Source of the DNA: Priestia megaterium
GTDB lineage: Bacteria > Bacillota > Bacilli > Bacillales > Bacillaceae_H
Direction: 5' to 3'
Assembly: GCF_023824195.1 (NCBI RefSeq)
Contig: NZ_CP085442.1
Span: 4,921,501 to 4,985,500 of the forward strand
DNA length: 64,000 nt
Of the stretch, positions 11,627 to 21,812 are shown one piece after another. A program made the position numbers and the translations under genes. Position 1 is the stretch's first letter, and the number at the start of each line of letters is the position of its first letter. A model generated the notes under the pieces. It did no database searches. It saw only the letters and a list, made by a program, of their open reading frames with translations, and was not told the DNA's origin.

Positions 11627-12562
11627 TTATAAATCTTCACGATCTCCTTCTTCAATTACATCTGTTAGACGTGCAGAAAATTGTTCTGCTGCGTTAATAC
11701 CCATACGCTTTAAGCGGAAGTTCATTGCTGCCACTTCAATGATAACAGCTAAGTTTCGTCCCGGACGTACTGGCAATGTAATTTTTGTAACGTCTGTATC
11801 AATAATTTTCATTTTATCTTCTTCTAAACCAAGGCGATCATAATGTTTCTGCTGATCCCATGTCTCTAACTGAATAACAAGTGAAATTCGCTTATAGCTT
11901 CGTACAGCTCCTGCGCCGAATAGCGTCATCACATTGATGATCCCTAGTCCTCGAATTTCAAGCAAATGCTCGATTAAACCAGGCGCGTTTCCTACAAGCG
12001 TGTCTTGATCTTCTTGACGGATTTCCACACAGTCATCGGCTACTAGGCGATGTCCCCTCTTAACAAGCTCTAGAGCTGTTTCACTTTTACCAACGCCGCT
12101 TTTTCCCATGATTAATACACCAATTCCGTATATATCAACTAATACGCCGTGCAGGGCAGTAGTAGGTGCTAGCCGGCTTTCAAGAAAATTCGTTAAATGG
12201 CTGGAAAGTCGCGTTGTTTTAAAGCTTGAACGCAGCACAGGAACTGATTCACGCTCTGAAGCTTCGATAAGTTCTTTCGGTACATCCATTTCGCGCGAAA
12301 CAATGATAGCCGGCGTGATATCTGTACACATCTTTTCCATTCGAACTTTTTTTTGTTCATCATCTAACTGTTTAAAAAATGATAGTTCTGTTTTACCTAA
12401 CAGCTGGATACGTTCTGCTGGGTAATATGTAAAATAACCTGCCATTTCAATACCTGGACGTGAAATATCACTCGTTGAAATAGGGCGGTCGATTCCTTCT
12501 TCTCCGCTAATAAGCTCTAATTTAAATTTCTCAATGATGTCTTTTGTACGTACTTTAACCAC
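11627..12562 (-). CDS. hprK: HPr kinase/phosphorylase HprK
   Basis: Phosphorylates or dephosphorylates Ser46 of HPr and thereby controls CcpA-dependent catabolite repression. The 311-residue protein has an N-terminal regulatory domain, the P-loop GKSGVGKSE (about residues 153-161), VADDCVEI and the family signature [10 protein letters not shown], followed by the C-terminal VRPGRN segment. A GTG start at 12562 is chosen because AAAAGGAGG lies 7 nt upstream; an ATG nearer the ribosome site is out of frame. First gene of its operon. Confidence 0.97.
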   Translation of the reverse strand: MVKVRTKDIIEKFKLELISGEEGIDRPISTSDISRPGIEMAGYFTYYPAERIQLLGKTELSFFKQLDDEQKKVRMEKMCTDITPAIIVSREMDVPKELIEASERESVPVLRSSFKTTRLSSHLTNFLESRLAPTTALHGVLVDIYGIGVLIMGKSGVGKSETALELVKRGHRLVADDCVEIRQEDQDTLVGNAPGLIEHLLEIRGLGIINVMTLFGAGAVRSYKRISLVIQLETWDQQKHYDRLGLEEDKMKIIDTDVTKITLPVRPGRNLAVIIEVAAMNFRLKRMGINAAEQFSARLTDVIEEGDREDL

Positions 12563-12578
12563 CGTGCATCCTCCTTTT

Positions 12579-12602
12579 ATGAACAGTCATATACCTGTTC
12601 AT
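12579..12602. promoter_or_regulatory. perfect inverted repeat at the hprK transcription start
   Basis: ATGAACAG and CTGTTCAT, 8-bp arms with an 8-nt spacer, lie between the predicted hprK start point and the ribosome site. It could be an operator or a 5'-end hairpin that shields the message. Confidence 0.5.
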
Positions 12603-12608
12603 GTCTAC

Positions 12609-12637
12609 AGTATATCCAACTCTCGCTTTTATGTCGC
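12609..12637 (-). promoter_or_regulatory. probable hprK promoter
   Basis: Minus strand GCGACA, 17 nt, TATACT. The -10 is strong and the -35 matches TTGACA at four positions; it places the start point at the edge of the inverted repeat 12579-12602. Confidence 0.5.
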
Positions 12638-12686
12638 GTTTGGTTCTACTAGCCTTTTTATTTTATCATTAATACGGAAAGAAAAG

Positions 12687-12725
12687 AAAAAAAAGATGGC
12701 ATAGGCTGCATCGCCTTACCATCTT
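12687..12725 (-). terminator. terminator after yvlD
   Basis: AAGATGG/CCATCTT stem with an inner GGC/GCC pair and a run of U on the minus strand side. It separates the yvl operon from hprK. Confidence 0.8.
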
Positions 12726-12753
12726 TTTTAGAAAATTAAATATTGCAAGAAAG

Positions 12754-13119
12754 TTATCTTCTATTTTGAAGCGGTTCAACAATCACTCGTTGAATAAGCG
12801 CATTTAAAAGCGACATGATTACTGAGGCTAAAAGCGCTGTACCAAACCCGTCAATATTAAAAGAATCTCCCATAACACTTTGTGTAATCATCAGCGTAAT
12901 GGCATTAATGACGAATAAAAATAGGCCAAGCGTAAGAAATGTCACCGGCAGGGTAAGTAAAATTAAAATCGGCTTAACAAACACATTCAAAATCGATAGA
13001 ATCAAGCTCGCGATAATAGCTGCACTGACTGATTCTAAGTGAAAGGTGTCGATATAACCTGCGATTACGATTAATACGAGGGCATTGATTAAAATACTAA
13101 TGATTCCACGCAATAACAT
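12754..13119 (-). CDS. yvlD: YvlD, four-helix membrane protein (phage holin family 4 type)
   Basis: Hydrophobic 121-residue protein with four predicted membrane helices and the conserved turn FVKPILILLTLPVTFLTLGL of the YvlD/DUF360-like family. Function is not established; in B. subtilis it belongs to the sigma-W envelope-stress operon yvlABCD. Here it is the last gene of the same four-gene set, starting 2 nt after the yvlC stop. A terminator follows. Confidence 0.85.
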   Translation of the reverse strand: MLLRGIISILINALVLIVIAGYIDTFHLESVSAAIIASLILSILNVFVKPILILLTLPVTFLTLGLFLFVINAITLMITQSVMGDSFNIDGFGTALLASVIMSLLNALIQRVIVEPLQNRR

Positions 13120-13121
13120 TT

Positions 13122-13325
13122 TTAGAAATCTCCTTCTTCATTTGGAACTAAAAACACAAAAATCATATATAAAATGACCGGGGTACCTACTGTAAAAAAT
13201 AAACTGATGATAAACAATACGCGCAGTAGTGAAGCATCTATTCCGATATACTGAGAAATACCGCCGATAACACCCGCAAGCTTGCGATTTGTTCGCGAAC
13301 GATACAACTTTCGCACGTTAATCAT
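13122..13325 (-). CDS. yvlC: PspC-domain protein YvlC
   Basis: 67-residue small membrane protein with the PspC signature: basic N terminus RKLYRSRTNRKLAGVIGGISQ followed by one membrane helix. PspC proteins sense or transmit membrane stress; YvlC belongs to the sigma-W regulon of B. subtilis. It lies between yvlB and yvlD in an apparent operon. Written out in full the signature is residues 5-24. Confidence 0.88.
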   Translation of the reverse strand: MINVRKLYRSRTNRKLAGVIGGISQYIGIDASLLRVLFIISLFFTVGTPVILYMIFVFLVPNEEGDF

Positions 13326-13357
13326 CTCCTTTGCTTTTTTACTAAAACAAGCGTTTT

Positions 13358-14449
13358 CTATTTTATAACAATTGAGCCCGTTTTGGATTCAGCTAACAAT
13401 TTATAGCCTTTAGGCGAAGCGACATTGGCTTTGAAACGAAGTTGTTTCATCACCGTTTCTTTTTTCTCATCTACTATTTCCATCTCAGGAAGTGTACATG
13501 TAAAATTCCCAAAGTTAGATTTCAAATCTCCATCAACGGAGAGGTGGGGCGGCGTATAGAGCGTAATGCTCCCCGTAGTCGTTTTGAAAAATGCTTTTTC
13601 AATGCGCTCTCCTTTTAAATACGTATCAATATCTCCGTTAAATGTTTGAACGTCAATTTTCTTTGTGTCCCCATCAAATTTAACCGTTCCATTGATTGTT
13701 TCAAGCTCACATTTTGAAGCGAGTATTCGAGAAAGTTCCATATGCCCATTTGATGTCTCCATTTCAAGAGAATGGCTATTCACATCGTAAAAGCGGATGG
13801 TACCATTAGCTGTTTTGGCTTTCAGGTCTCGTACGCTTAGTCTTTCCCCATCGATTGAACCATTAAACATACGGAGCTTGACGCGTTCATATTCCATTTC
13901 TGGAATATAAATAATCGCTTTCACCTTCATTTGCTTTTGCTGAATTGCAAAGCGCAATTTGCCATTTTCAATGGAAAATGCCGTATGCTGCAAGAAAGTG
14001 CGGCGCGCTTCATCCGAATTCTCTACTTTGTAGATAGCAGCTTCACACTCTATTCGTACTTCTGTACTCCCCCAAGGTCGGAGTTGGACGCTTCCATTTG
14101 CTAAATCTACATCAATCTCTTGAATATATGCTTCTGATTGTTGAAAGATGTGCTGAACGTCAATCGAAGGACCAAAGTTAAAATCTAAATCTCCTTCTTT
14201 TACTTTTTTTACCGTTTGATCTACAAATGTAAATAATTTTTCCTTTAAAGAGCTTTGAGATGACTTAGAAGCGTACGTTTTTTTCTGTTTTCCTCCTACA
14301 TAAGGGGATAGCTCAGCTTTATCAGGCGTAGCATAGGAAGAATCATTAGCTGAGTCTTTTTCCAGTGAATTTAGCAAAGTTAAAGCCTCATCTACGCTAA
14401 GTTTTCCTTCTTCTACCATCTGTAAAATTTGTTTGCGCTTTTCACTCAT
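13358..14449 (-). CDS. yvlB: YvlB, DUF4097-type beta-repeat protein
   Basis: 363-residue protein with an N-terminal SHOCT-like helical segment (KRKQILQMVEEGKLSVDEALTLL, residues about 4-26 with the EGKL/DEA pattern) and a long C-terminal region of repeated beta strands with NGS/NGT/NGD turns (for example MFNGSIDG, TANGTIRF, TSNGHMEL, TINGTVKF, TFNGDIDT), typical of DUF4097. No signal peptide, so probably cytosolic. The ATG three codons upstream abuts the ribosome site; the chosen ATG is 9 nt from GAGGAG. Part of yvlABCD. Confidence 0.82.
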   Translation of the reverse strand: MSEKRKQILQMVEEGKLSVDEALTLLNSLEKDSANDSSYATPDKAELSPYVGGKQKKTYASKSSQSSLKEKLFTFVDQTVKKVKEGDLDFNFGPSIDVQHIFQQSEAYIQEIDVDLANGSVQLRPWGSTEVRIECEAAIYKVENSDEARRTFLQHTAFSIENGKLRFAIQQKQMKVKAIIYIPEMEYERVKLRMFNGSIDGERLSVRDLKAKTANGTIRFYDVNSHSLEMETSNGHMELSRILASKCELETINGTVKFDGDTKKIDVQTFNGDIDTYLKGERIEKAFFKTTTGSITLYTPPHLSVDGDLKSNFGNFTCTLPEMEIVDEKKETVMKQLRFKANVASPKGYKLLAESKTGSIVIK

Positions 14450-14487
14450 ACGTTCCATCTCCTCTTTACGTTTTAGTCATTTAACTT

Positions 14488-14799
14488 TTATCTGCTTAAT
14501 ATTTGTATCCCTTTTACAATATTCCATACAAATACAACAACATTAACTAAAGAAACAACAACTAAAGCTACAATTAAAAGAATAAATACCGTTCCACTAG
14601 AGCCAGTAAGAGCAGGAAGCAAGAAGAATAAGAACAAGATCGCTGTAGCGATAGGTAATAAATGTGACAAAAATGCAGTTTTTGCATGTTTCTTTACTTC
14701 TATGTTATGAACAACAAAATAAATAATAATAGGTAATAAAAATGGTGCAAAGAAAACGCTAAAATAATTTAAGGAAGATAGTACGCGATTTCCTTCCAT
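14488..14799 (-). CDS. yvlA: YvlA, small DUF4870-like membrane protein
   Basis: 103-residue protein with three hydrophobic stretches and the charged KKHAKTAFLSH loop, resembling DUF4870/YvlA. First gene of the yvl operon, 29 nt after the sigma-W promoter. AAGGAG is 9 nt from the ATG at 14799; an upstream in-frame TTG abuts it and is rejected as the start. No biochemical role is known to me. Confidence 0.8.
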   Translation of the reverse strand: MEGNRVLSSLNYFSVFFAPFLLPIIIYFVVHNIEVKKHAKTAFLSHLLPIATAILFLFFLLPALTGSSGTVFILLIVALVVVSLVNVVVFVWNIVKGIQILSR

Positions 14800-14825
14800 A
14801 ATAATCAACTCCTTATATCATGTAT

Positions 14826-14852
14826 TACGGTTTAATGAGTTAAAAAGTTTCA
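14826..14852 (-). promoter_or_regulatory. sigma-W promoter of yvlABCD
   Basis: Minus strand TGAAAC, 17 nt, CGTA(ATA). This matches the sigma-W consensus (TGAAAC, 16-17 nt, CGTA) and fits the known sigma-W control of yvlA in B. subtilis. Confidence 0.85.
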
Positions 14853-14858
14853 TTCTTT

Positions 14859-14886
14859 ATAAAAAAGACACCAATGCTGGTGTCTT
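14859..14886 (-). terminator. uvrBA terminator
   Basis: GACACCA-GCAT-TGGTGTC followed by six U on the minus strand, immediately after the uvrA stop codon. Confidence 0.93.
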
Positions 14887-17763
14887 TTAACGAGTTAATG
14901 CCTCTGCTTTTTCAACTTTTTTCTCCATACGCTTACGGTCACGTTCTAAAATTGGCTTCAAATAATGACCCGTATAGGATTCTTTTACTTTTGCCACTTC
15001 TTCTGGCGTACCCGTAGCCACAATTTGTCCGCCTTTATCTCCACCTTCAGGCCCTAAATCAAGCAGGTAATCAGCAGCTTTGATGACGTCTAAATTATGT
15101 TCGATCACTAGAACCGTATCTCCATTTTCAACTAAACGCTGGAGCACTTTTAATAATCGTGCAATATCATCGACATGAAGACCGGTAGTCGGTTCGTCTA
15201 AAATGTACAGCGTTCTTCCTGTTGAGCGGCGGTGAAGCTCTGAAGCTAACTTTACACGCTGTGCCTCTCCACCGGATAAAGTAGTAGCCGGCTGTCCAAG
15301 CGTGATATAACCAAGTCCTACATCGTAAATTGTCTGCAGCTTCCGCTTAATCTTTGGAATGTTTTCAAAGAAGTGAAGCGCGTCTTCAACCGTCATATCC
15401 AACACATCTGAAATGTTTTGATCTTTGTATTTCACTTCTAAAGTTTCACGATTATATCGTTTTCCGTGGCAGACTTCACAAGGGACGTATACATCTGGCA
15501 AGAAATGCATTTCAATTTTAATAATACCGTCTCCTCGACAAGCTTCACAACGGCCGCCTTTCACGTTAAAGCTAAAACGGCCTTTTTTATATCCGCGCAC
15601 TTTTGCTTCGTTTGTTTGGGCAAATACATCTCGAATGTCATCGAATACACCTGTATACGTTGCAGGGTTCGAACGAGGCGTACGGCCTATTGGAGACTGA
15701 TCAATATCAATGACTTTATCTAAGTGTTCAATGCCTTTGATTTCTTTATGTTCTCCTGCTTTGCTTTTTGCTTTATGCAGCTTTTGCGCCAATGATTTGT
15801 GAAGGATATCATTTACAAGCGTACTCTTACCTGATCCAGATACACCTGTAACAGCCGTGAACATACCTAACGGAAGCTTTGCTTTTACATTTTTTAAATT
15901 GTTTTCTTTTGCTCCTATAATTTCAATCATCCGATCTTTATCTATTGACCGTCTTTCTGCTGGAAGAGGAATAAACTTCTCTCCTGATAGATATTGACCC
16001 GTTAAAGAGTTTTCATCCTCCATCACTTCCTGAGGCGTACCTTGAGAAACAACGGCACCCCCGTGTACGCCGGCTCCTGGTCCGATATCAATTAAATAAT
16101 CAGCTGCCATCATCGTATCTTCGTCATGTTCTACAACAATCAACGTATTTCCAATGTCGCGCATATCTTGCATTGTGCGAATTAAGCGATCATTGTCACG
16201 TTGATGAAGACCGATAGAAGGTTCATCTAAAATATAAAGAACCCCCGTCAAGCGAGAACCAATTTGAGTAGCCAAACGGATCCGCTGTGCTTCTCCTCCT
16301 GAAAGAGTTCCAGCAGAGCGGTTCAATGTTAAATAATCAAGTCCCACGTTAATGAGAAAGCTTAGACGCTCACGAATTTCACGCAGTATCATATCCGCAA
16401 TCTTCATGTCTTTTTCAGATAGGCTGAGACTTTCAAAAAAATCATATGCTTCTTTTACTGAAAAGCGTGTTGTATCTCCTATATGCTTTTCGTCAATAAG
16501 CACCGCTAAGCTTTCGCGTTTTAAGCGATTTCCTTTACATTTTGGACAAGCTTGCTGAGCCATGTACTTTTCCATTTGCTCACGGATATAATCTGAACTT
16601 GTTTCATGATAACGGCGTTCTACGTTCCGAAGCACGCCTTCAAATTCGATATGATTTTCTCTTACTTGGCCAAAATCATTTTCATAGCGAAAGTAAATTT
16701 TTTCTTTACCGCTGCCATATAATACTTTATCAAATAAATGTTCCGGGATATCTCGCACCGGCACGTCCATATCGATGCCGTAATGTGTACATACGGCTTC
16801 AAGCAGCTGCGGGTAGTATTGAGAACTTGTTGGCTCCCAAGGTGCAATTGCGTGCTGACGAAGCGTTAAGTCATAGTTAGGAATAACTAAATCTTTATCT
16901 ACTTCCAATTTCGTTCCTAACCCGTCACACGTTGGACACGCCCCGTACGGACTATTAAATGAAAACATGCGGGGCTCAAGTTCTCCAATGGAGAAACCAC
17001 ATTTTGGACAAGCATGATGCTCACTAAAAAGCAGTTCTTCTTCACCTATCACGTCAATAATTACTTTCCCTTCTCCAAGGCGAAGAGCTGATTCCAAAGA
17101 GTCCGACAAACGAGCGGCTACACCTTCTTTTACAACAACGCGATCAATCACTACTTCAATGGAGTGCTTTTTGTTTTTTTCCAGTTCAATTTCTTCTGTT
17201 ATTTCACGCATTTCTCCGTCTACTCGAATGCGAACGTACCCTTCCTTTTTAATATCTTCTAATACTTTTACGTGGGTGCCTTTTCGGCCAGATACCACAG
17301 GGGCCAGTACTTGAAGTTTTGTGCGTTCAGGGTACTCTAAAATTCTATCTACCATTTGCTCAATCGTTTGAGACGTAATTTCAATTCCATGATTAGGACA
17401 AATCGGCTTTCCTACACGAGCAAACAAAAGGCGCAAATAGTCATAGATTTCGGTCACAGTTCCGACGGTTGAACGAGGGTTTCGGCTCGTTGTTTTTTGA
17501 TCGATTGAAATAGCAGGCGACAATCCTTCGATCGAATCTACATCGGGCTTATCCATTTGACCTAAAAACTGTCTTGCATATGCCGAAAGCGACTCGACAT
17601 AACGTCTTTGTCCTTCTGCATAGATTGTATCGAAAGCCAAAGAAGATTTACCAGAACCTGATAACCCTGTTAACACCACTAATTTGTCTCGTGGGATTTC
17701 AATATCGATATTTTTCAAATTGTGGGCTCGTGCACCTTTTACCACGATTTTTTCCATCGCCAT
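14887..17763 (-). CDS. uvrA: excinuclease ABC subunit A
   Basis: DNA damage-recognition ATPase of nucleotide excision repair; acts as a dimer that loads UvrB. The 958-residue protein has two ABC modules: Walker [10 protein letters not shown] near residue 33 with a distant signature [12 protein letters not shown], and GVSGSGKST near 642 with [12 protein letters not shown]. Zinc modules CPKC...CPTC and CEACRGDG...CEVCHG are complete. It starts 6 nt after uvrB, so the two are one operon. MAM offers two adjacent starts. Confidence 0.98.
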   Translation of the reverse strand: MAMEKIVVKGARAHNLKNIDIEIPRDKLVVLTGLSGSGKSSLAFDTIYAEGQRRYVESLSAYARQFLGQMDKPDVDSIEGLSPAISIDQKTTSRNPRSTVGTVTEIYDYLRLLFARVGKPICPNHGIEITSQTIEQMVDRILEYPERTKLQVLAPVVSGRKGTHVKVLEDIKKEGYVRIRVDGEMREITEEIELEKNKKHSIEVVIDRVVVKEGVAARLSDSLESALRLGEGKVIIDVIGEEELLFSEHHACPKCGFSIGELEPRMFSFNSPYGACPTCDGLGTKLEVDKDLVIPNYDLTLRQHAIAPWEPTSSQYYPQLLEAVCTHYGIDMDVPVRDIPEHLFDKVLYGSGKEKIYFRYENDFGQVRENHIEFEGVLRNVERRYHETSSDYIREQMEKYMAQQACPKCKGNRLKRESLAVLIDEKHIGDTTRFSVKEAYDFFESLSLSEKDMKIADMILREIRERLSFLINVGLDYLTLNRSAGTLSGGEAQRIRLATQIGSRLTGVLYILDEPSIGLHQRDNDRLIRTMQDMRDIGNTLIVVEHDEDTMMAADYLIDIGPGAGVHGGAVVSQGTPQEVMEDENSLTGQYLSGEKFIPLPAERRSIDKDRMIEIIGAKENNLKNVKAKLPLGMFTAVTGVSGSGKSTLVNDILHKSLAQKLHKAKSKAGEHKEIKGIEHLDKVIDIDQSPIGRTPRSNPATYTGVFDDIRDVFAQTNEAKVRGYKKGRFSFNVKGGRCEACRGDGIIKIEMHFLPDVYVPCEVCHGKRYNRETLEVKYKDQNISDVLDMTVEDALHFFENIPKIKRKLQTIYDVGLGYITLGQPATTLSGGEAQRVKLASELHRRSTGRTLYILDEPTTGLHVDDIARLLKVLQRLVENGDTVLVIEHNLDVIKAADYLLDLGPEGGDKGGQIVATGTPEEVAKVKESYTGHYLKPILERDRKRMEKKVEKAEALTR

Positions 17764-17769
17764 GTTTTA

Positions 17770-19749
17770 TCACCCTTCCGCTTTTAATTCTAGAATCAAG
17801 TCACGAAGCTCAGCTGCGCGTTCAAAGTTAAGCGCTTTGGCTGCTTCTTTCATTTCTTGTTCCATTTCTTCTACGAGCTTTGCTTTTTCTTTTTTGTTGA
17901 GCTTATCAAATGCCGGTGCTTCTTCATACGTTTCTGTATCTTCTGCTACTACTGTTGCACGAATTGAGCCTCGAACTTCTTTTTGAATCGTTGTTGGTGT
18001 AATACCATGCTCTTCATTGTAAGCTTCTTGAATACTTCTACGACGCTTGGTCTCATTGATAGCAATGTCCATGGAGTTTGTGATGCGATCTGCATACATA
18101 ATGACATGTCCATTAGCATTTCGCGCAGCACGTCCGATGGTTTGAATAAGCGATCGTTCTGAACGCAAGAATCCTTCTTTATCCGCGTCTAATATGGTTA
18201 CTAACGAAACTTCCGGAATATCTAAACCTTCACGAAGTAAGTTAATTCCTACAAGCACATCGTATTTTCCAAGCCGCAGCTCTCGGATAATTTCAATACG
18301 CTCGAGCGTCTTCACCTCAGAGTGAAGATATTGAACTTTAATGCCGATTTCTTTTAAGTAGTTCGTTAAATCCTCAGACATTTTCTTTGTTAACGTCGTA
18401 ACGAGTACTCGTTCATTTCGCTTAATCCGGTCGTGAATTTCTCCAATTAAATCGTCAATCTGCCCTTCAATTGGTCGAACTTCAATATTTGGATCCAATA
18501 ATCCCGTTGGACGGATAATTTGTTCAATCACATCAGGTGCCTTCTCAAGTTCGTAAGGACCTGGTGTTGCGGAAACATGAACAATTTGGTTAATATGCTG
18601 TTCAAATTCATCAAATTTAAGCGGGCGGTTATCTAATGCGGACGGCAGGCGGAAACCATGGTCCACTAACACTTGTTTACGCGCTTGGTCTCCATTATAC
18701 ATTCCTCTAACTTGAGGAATCGTAACGTGTGATTCATCCACAACAAGAAGGAAATCTTCCGGGAAGAAGTCCAGCAGTGTATAAGGTGTAGAACCAGCGG
18801 GACGAAGCGTTAAATGACGAGAGTAGTTCTCGATTCCCGAACAAAAGCCCATTTCTCTCATCATTTCTAGGTCGTAGCGCGTGCGCTGCTCCAAGCGCTG
18901 CGCTTCTAAAAGCTTTCCTGCTTCTTTTAGCTTCTCTAGCTGTTCTTCTAATTCTTTTTCAATGTTTTGAATGGCAACACGCATTTTTTCTTCTCTCGTG
19001 ACGAAGTGAGATGCCGGGAAGATAGCTACATGTTCACGATCTCCAATAATTTCTCCTGTTAGAGCGTCAACTTCTCGAATGCGGTCAATTTCATCCCCGA
19101 AAAACTCGACGCGAATACAGTGTTCATCTCGAGATACAGGAAAAATCTCCACAACATCACCGCGAACGCGAAACGTTCCGCGCTTAAAGTCAATATCATT
19201 TCTTTCGTACTGTACATCCACTAGCGTACGAAGCAGCTGATTGCGCTCTTTTTCCATTCCTACTCGAAGAGATACGACCATTTCTTTGTATTCTTCCGGA
19301 GACCCTAATCCATAAATACAGGACACGCTGGCAATAATAATGACATCTTTTCGTTCAAAAAGAGCAGAAGTTGCCGAGTGACGAAGTTTATCAATTTCAT
19401 CATTAATGCTTGCATCTTTTTCAATAAATGTATCTGTTTGAGGTACATAAGCTTCAGGCTGATAGTAATCGTAGTAACTGACAAAGTATTCGACTGCGTT
19501 ATTGGGGAAAAACTCTTTAAACTCACTGTACAATTGACCAGCAAGCGTTTTGTTATGAGCCATAATTAATGTCGGCTTATTTATTTCCTTAATAACATTA
19601 GACATGGTGAAGGTTTTTCCCGTTCCTGTAGCACCTAACAAAACTTGATGCTGCTTACCTTCTTTAATTCCTTTCACAATCTTTTCAATTGCCTTTGGCT
19701 GATCACCTTGCGGTTGATATGGGGATACTAATTCAAACTGATCTTTCAA
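17770..19749 (-). CDS. uvrB: excinuclease ABC subunit B
   Basis: Helicase-like subunit that verifies damage and recruits UvrC. The 659 residues contain Walker A GATGTGKT (near 39-46), the beta-hairpin region with [15 protein letters not shown], the helicase C-terminal domain ([22 protein letters not shown]) and the C-terminal UVR domain that pairs with UvrC. Start is TTG at 19749, 7 nt from GGAGG; no ATG is available. In B. subtilis csbA lies directly upstream; here the put genes intervene. Confidence 0.98.
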   Translation of the reverse strand: MKDQFELVSPYQPQGDQPKAIEKIVKGIKEGKQHQVLLGATGTGKTFTMSNVIKEINKPTLIMAHNKTLAGQLYSEFKEFFPNNAVEYFVSYYDYYQPEAYVPQTDTFIEKDASINDEIDKLRHSATSALFERKDVIIIASVSCIYGLGSPEEYKEMVVSLRVGMEKERNQLLRTLVDVQYERNDIDFKRGTFRVRGDVVEIFPVSRDEHCIRVEFFGDEIDRIREVDALTGEIIGDREHVAIFPASHFVTREEKMRVAIQNIEKELEEQLEKLKEAGKLLEAQRLEQRTRYDLEMMREMGFCSGIENYSRHLTLRPAGSTPYTLLDFFPEDFLLVVDESHVTIPQVRGMYNGDQARKQVLVDHGFRLPSALDNRPLKFDEFEQHINQIVHVSATPGPYELEKAPDVIEQIIRPTGLLDPNIEVRPIEGQIDDLIGEIHDRIKRNERVLVTTLTKKMSEDLTNYLKEIGIKVQYLHSEVKTLERIEIIRELRLGKYDVLVGINLLREGLDIPEVSLVTILDADKEGFLRSERSLIQTIGRAARNANGHVIMYADRITNSMDIAINETKRRRSIQEAYNEEHGITPTTIQKEVRGSIRATVVAEDTETYEEAPAFDKLNKKEKAKLVEEMEQEMKEAAKALNFERAAELRDLILELKAEG

Positions 19750-19817
19750 ATGAAGGCCTCCGTTTCCATTTTCTTGTTTTATCTATTTTTTATTACGATA
19801 TGTAAAAACCGAAAACA

Positions 19818-19831
19818 CGAACTGATATTCG
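19818..19831. promoter_or_regulatory. LexA (SOS) box upstream of uvrB
   Basis: CGAAC-TGAT-ATTCG differs from the Bacillus LexA consensus CGAAC-N4-GTTCG at one base. It lies about 70 nt before the uvrB start, within the likely promoter. The remaining 19750-20085 spacer holds only this and the promoter of the next gene. Confidence 0.8.
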
Positions 19832-20026
19832 TATTTTATCACTTTATAATCATAAATGAAACTAATGAGTATTAATCTTATATAGTGTTTGTTTGTTTTT
19901 ATTTTTTACCCTGTTACTTTATTACCCACTAAATTCTTATACTACCCTTTTCGAAGGGAATACAACTCTTTGGATGAAAGCAATAAAAGAGAGTAAGCTG
20001 CGTAATTGTTTGAAAAAGATAGGCTT

Positions 20027-20055
20027 TTGCGCCAATTTCTAAATTATGATACAGT
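20027..20055 (+). promoter_or_regulatory. probable promoter of the PAS/AAA/Fis regulator
   Basis: TTGCGC, 17 nt, TACAGT, with an extended -10 TG one base before the -10. It is 30 nt upstream of the ATG; GAGAGGGG provides the ribosome site. Confidence 0.55.
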
Positions 20056-20085
20056 ATAAAAAATATGTACTGAGAGGGGTTTAGT

Positions 20086-21747
20086 ATGGCAAGCGTTGAT
20101 CAAGTTCTTATAAATAACTCCTTTACAACAGTTGAAGAATCAACTTCTTTAGCTAAAGTGAAATCTGAACTTTCAAACTATGATTTCGTTGTAGTCACAG
20201 CAAGTACCTTTTATGTAATACAAAAAGATGAACGATACCTTTTAACAGGTCATGACGAGGCATCGTCCATTAAAAAAGTAATAGCGGACACAAATTGGCC
20301 TTCATCTTCTACTTCTACGTTAGCCAATTTACAAGCCAACACAAACTGGAACAGACCAGTCCTCATTCAAGCAGAAAACCAAGAAACCACAATAGGACTT
20401 GTAACACCTTCACAGTGGATTACACATTTGCATAGCCAAAATGAGATATTAGCTTCCTATTTTGATACATTGGCAGAAACCATTAATGATGCAGTGACAG
20501 CGGTCGATAATGAAGGAAATGTAATCTTGTGGAATACTGCTGCGGAACATACGTATAAGATTCAGAGAGATGATATTATTGGTAGAAAAATCGGAGAGCA
20601 TTTCAAAGATGAATCCATCATTCTACATACGATTCTAAATGAAGGGCGCCCTGTGCGCGGAACGTATCATCGTCCTAATGAACAAACTCACGTGCTCATC
20701 AATGCATCTCCTATTATAAGAAACAATCGAGTCATAGGTGGAGTCGCAACTGAACATGACATTACCAATATTGTAAGATTAAATGAAGAAATTGATGTGT
20801 CTCTTCTCATTCCGAAAGATAATCCATTTTCTTCTTTCGCGGGTATCAGTCCTGAAATTAAGCAAGCTGTTGACATTGCCAAAAAAGTGGCATCTACAGA
20901 TATGCCTATTTTATTAACAGGAGAACCTGGTTCTGGGAAAGAAATGCTGGCTCAGGCCATCCACTACGGGGGATCCAAACATAAAGAACCTTTTTTATCT
21001 TTAAATTGCGCCACTATTCCATCTGGACTCCTGGAAATTGAGCTCTTTGGTCATCAAAAAGATGTCTTTTCAGAAGATCCAACGACCATTGCGGGAAAAC
21101 TGGAGCAGGCTCATAACGGGACGTTATTTATTGAAGAAATTGATAAAATGCCTCTTGAAATTCAAGTTAAGTTTCTCCGTTACTTGGAAGAACGATCCTT
21201 TTATCACGTTGGAGGCACGGAAGAAATTCAAGTCCAAACCCGAATTGTAGCCTCTACCACGACACCTTTGGAAGAGTTGCTAAAAGCCGGTGAATTCCAT
21301 GAAAATCTTTACTATTTGCTGACCGTCATTAATATTATCATTCCGCCGCTTCGAGACCATAAAGAAGACATTGAAGCATTGACTCAGCAATTTGTACAGG
21401 AATTTAGTAAAAAGTATAAAAAGAAGGCCCCTTTCATCAGCTCTGAAGTTCTCGAAGCCTTTATGCAATACGATTGGCCAGGCAATATTCGCGAGCTGAG
21501 GAATACAATTGAACGAATGATTTTTCTAAGTGATCAGTCGTTGATTACCCTTACGCACCTTCCTGACAATCTGAAGGATGCAAGTTCCTTCACAGAAGTT
21601 CAAAAAGAAGAAGATTCTCTCCAAGAAGCTAGGCTAATAGAAGAGACTCTTCAAAAAACCTATGGAAACAAAAGTGCAGCAGCAGATCTACTTGGCATTT
21701 CACGCGGCACCCTTTATAACAAAATCAAAGAATATGGATTAAACTAA
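20086..21747 (+). CDS. PAS-AAA+-Fis regulator resembling a sigma-54 activator but with degraded ATPase motifs
   Basis: 553-residue regulator: an N-terminal sensor region (1-125), a PAS domain (about 130-240, with DAVTAVDNEGNVILWN), an NtrC-type AAA+ module (about 250-480) and a C-terminal Fis helix-turn-helix (GNKSAAADLLGISRGTLYNK). Walker A is intact (GEPGSGKE, 279-286). The sigma-54-contacting GAFTGA loop is replaced by DVFSED (326-331), Walker B reads FIEEID instead of FLDEIG, and the two arginine-finger positions of FREDLYYRL are His405 and Leu411. It is therefore probably a sigma-54-independent regulator, as TyrR is. It converges on the proline-degradation genes, its likely targets. Name in this species unknown to me. 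Confidence 0.85.
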   Translation: MASVDQVLINNSFTTVEESTSLAKVKSELSNYDFVVVTASTFYVIQKDERYLLTGHDEASSIKKVIADTNWPSSSTSTLANLQANTNWNRPVLIQAENQETTIGLVTPSQWITHLHSQNEILASYFDTLAETINDAVTAVDNEGNVILWNTAAEHTYKIQRDDIIGRKIGEHFKDESIILHTILNEGRPVRGTYHRPNEQTHVLINASPIIRNNRVIGGVATEHDITNIVRLNEEIDVSLLIPKDNPFSSFAGISPEIKQAVDIAKKVASTDMPILLTGEPGSGKEMLAQAIHYGGSKHKEPFLSLNCATIPSGLLEIELFGHQKDVFSEDPTTIAGKLEQAHNGTLFIEEIDKMPLEIQVKFLRYLEERSFYHVGGTEEIQVQTRIVASTTTPLEELLKAGEFHENLYYLLTVINIIIPPLRDHKEDIEALTQQFVQEFSKKYKKKAPFISSEVLEAFMQYDWPGNIRELRNTIERMIFLSDQSLITLTHLPDNLKDASSFTEVQKEEDSLQEARLIEETLQKTYGNKSAAADLLGISRGTLYNKIKEYGLN

Positions 21748-21749
21748 TC

Positions 21750-21793
21750 AAAAAATTCGACACAAGCATCTTTAGCTTCGTGTCGAATTTTTT
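21750..21793. terminator. bidirectional terminator between the regulator and the P5C dehydrogenase gene
   Basis: A-rich arm AAAAATTCGACAC pairs with GTGTCGAATTTTT, with an inner AAGC/GCTT. T-runs on both strands serve the two convergent genes. Confidence 0.9.
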
Positions 21794-21812
21794 AATTTCC
21801 CTTAGACTGAAC

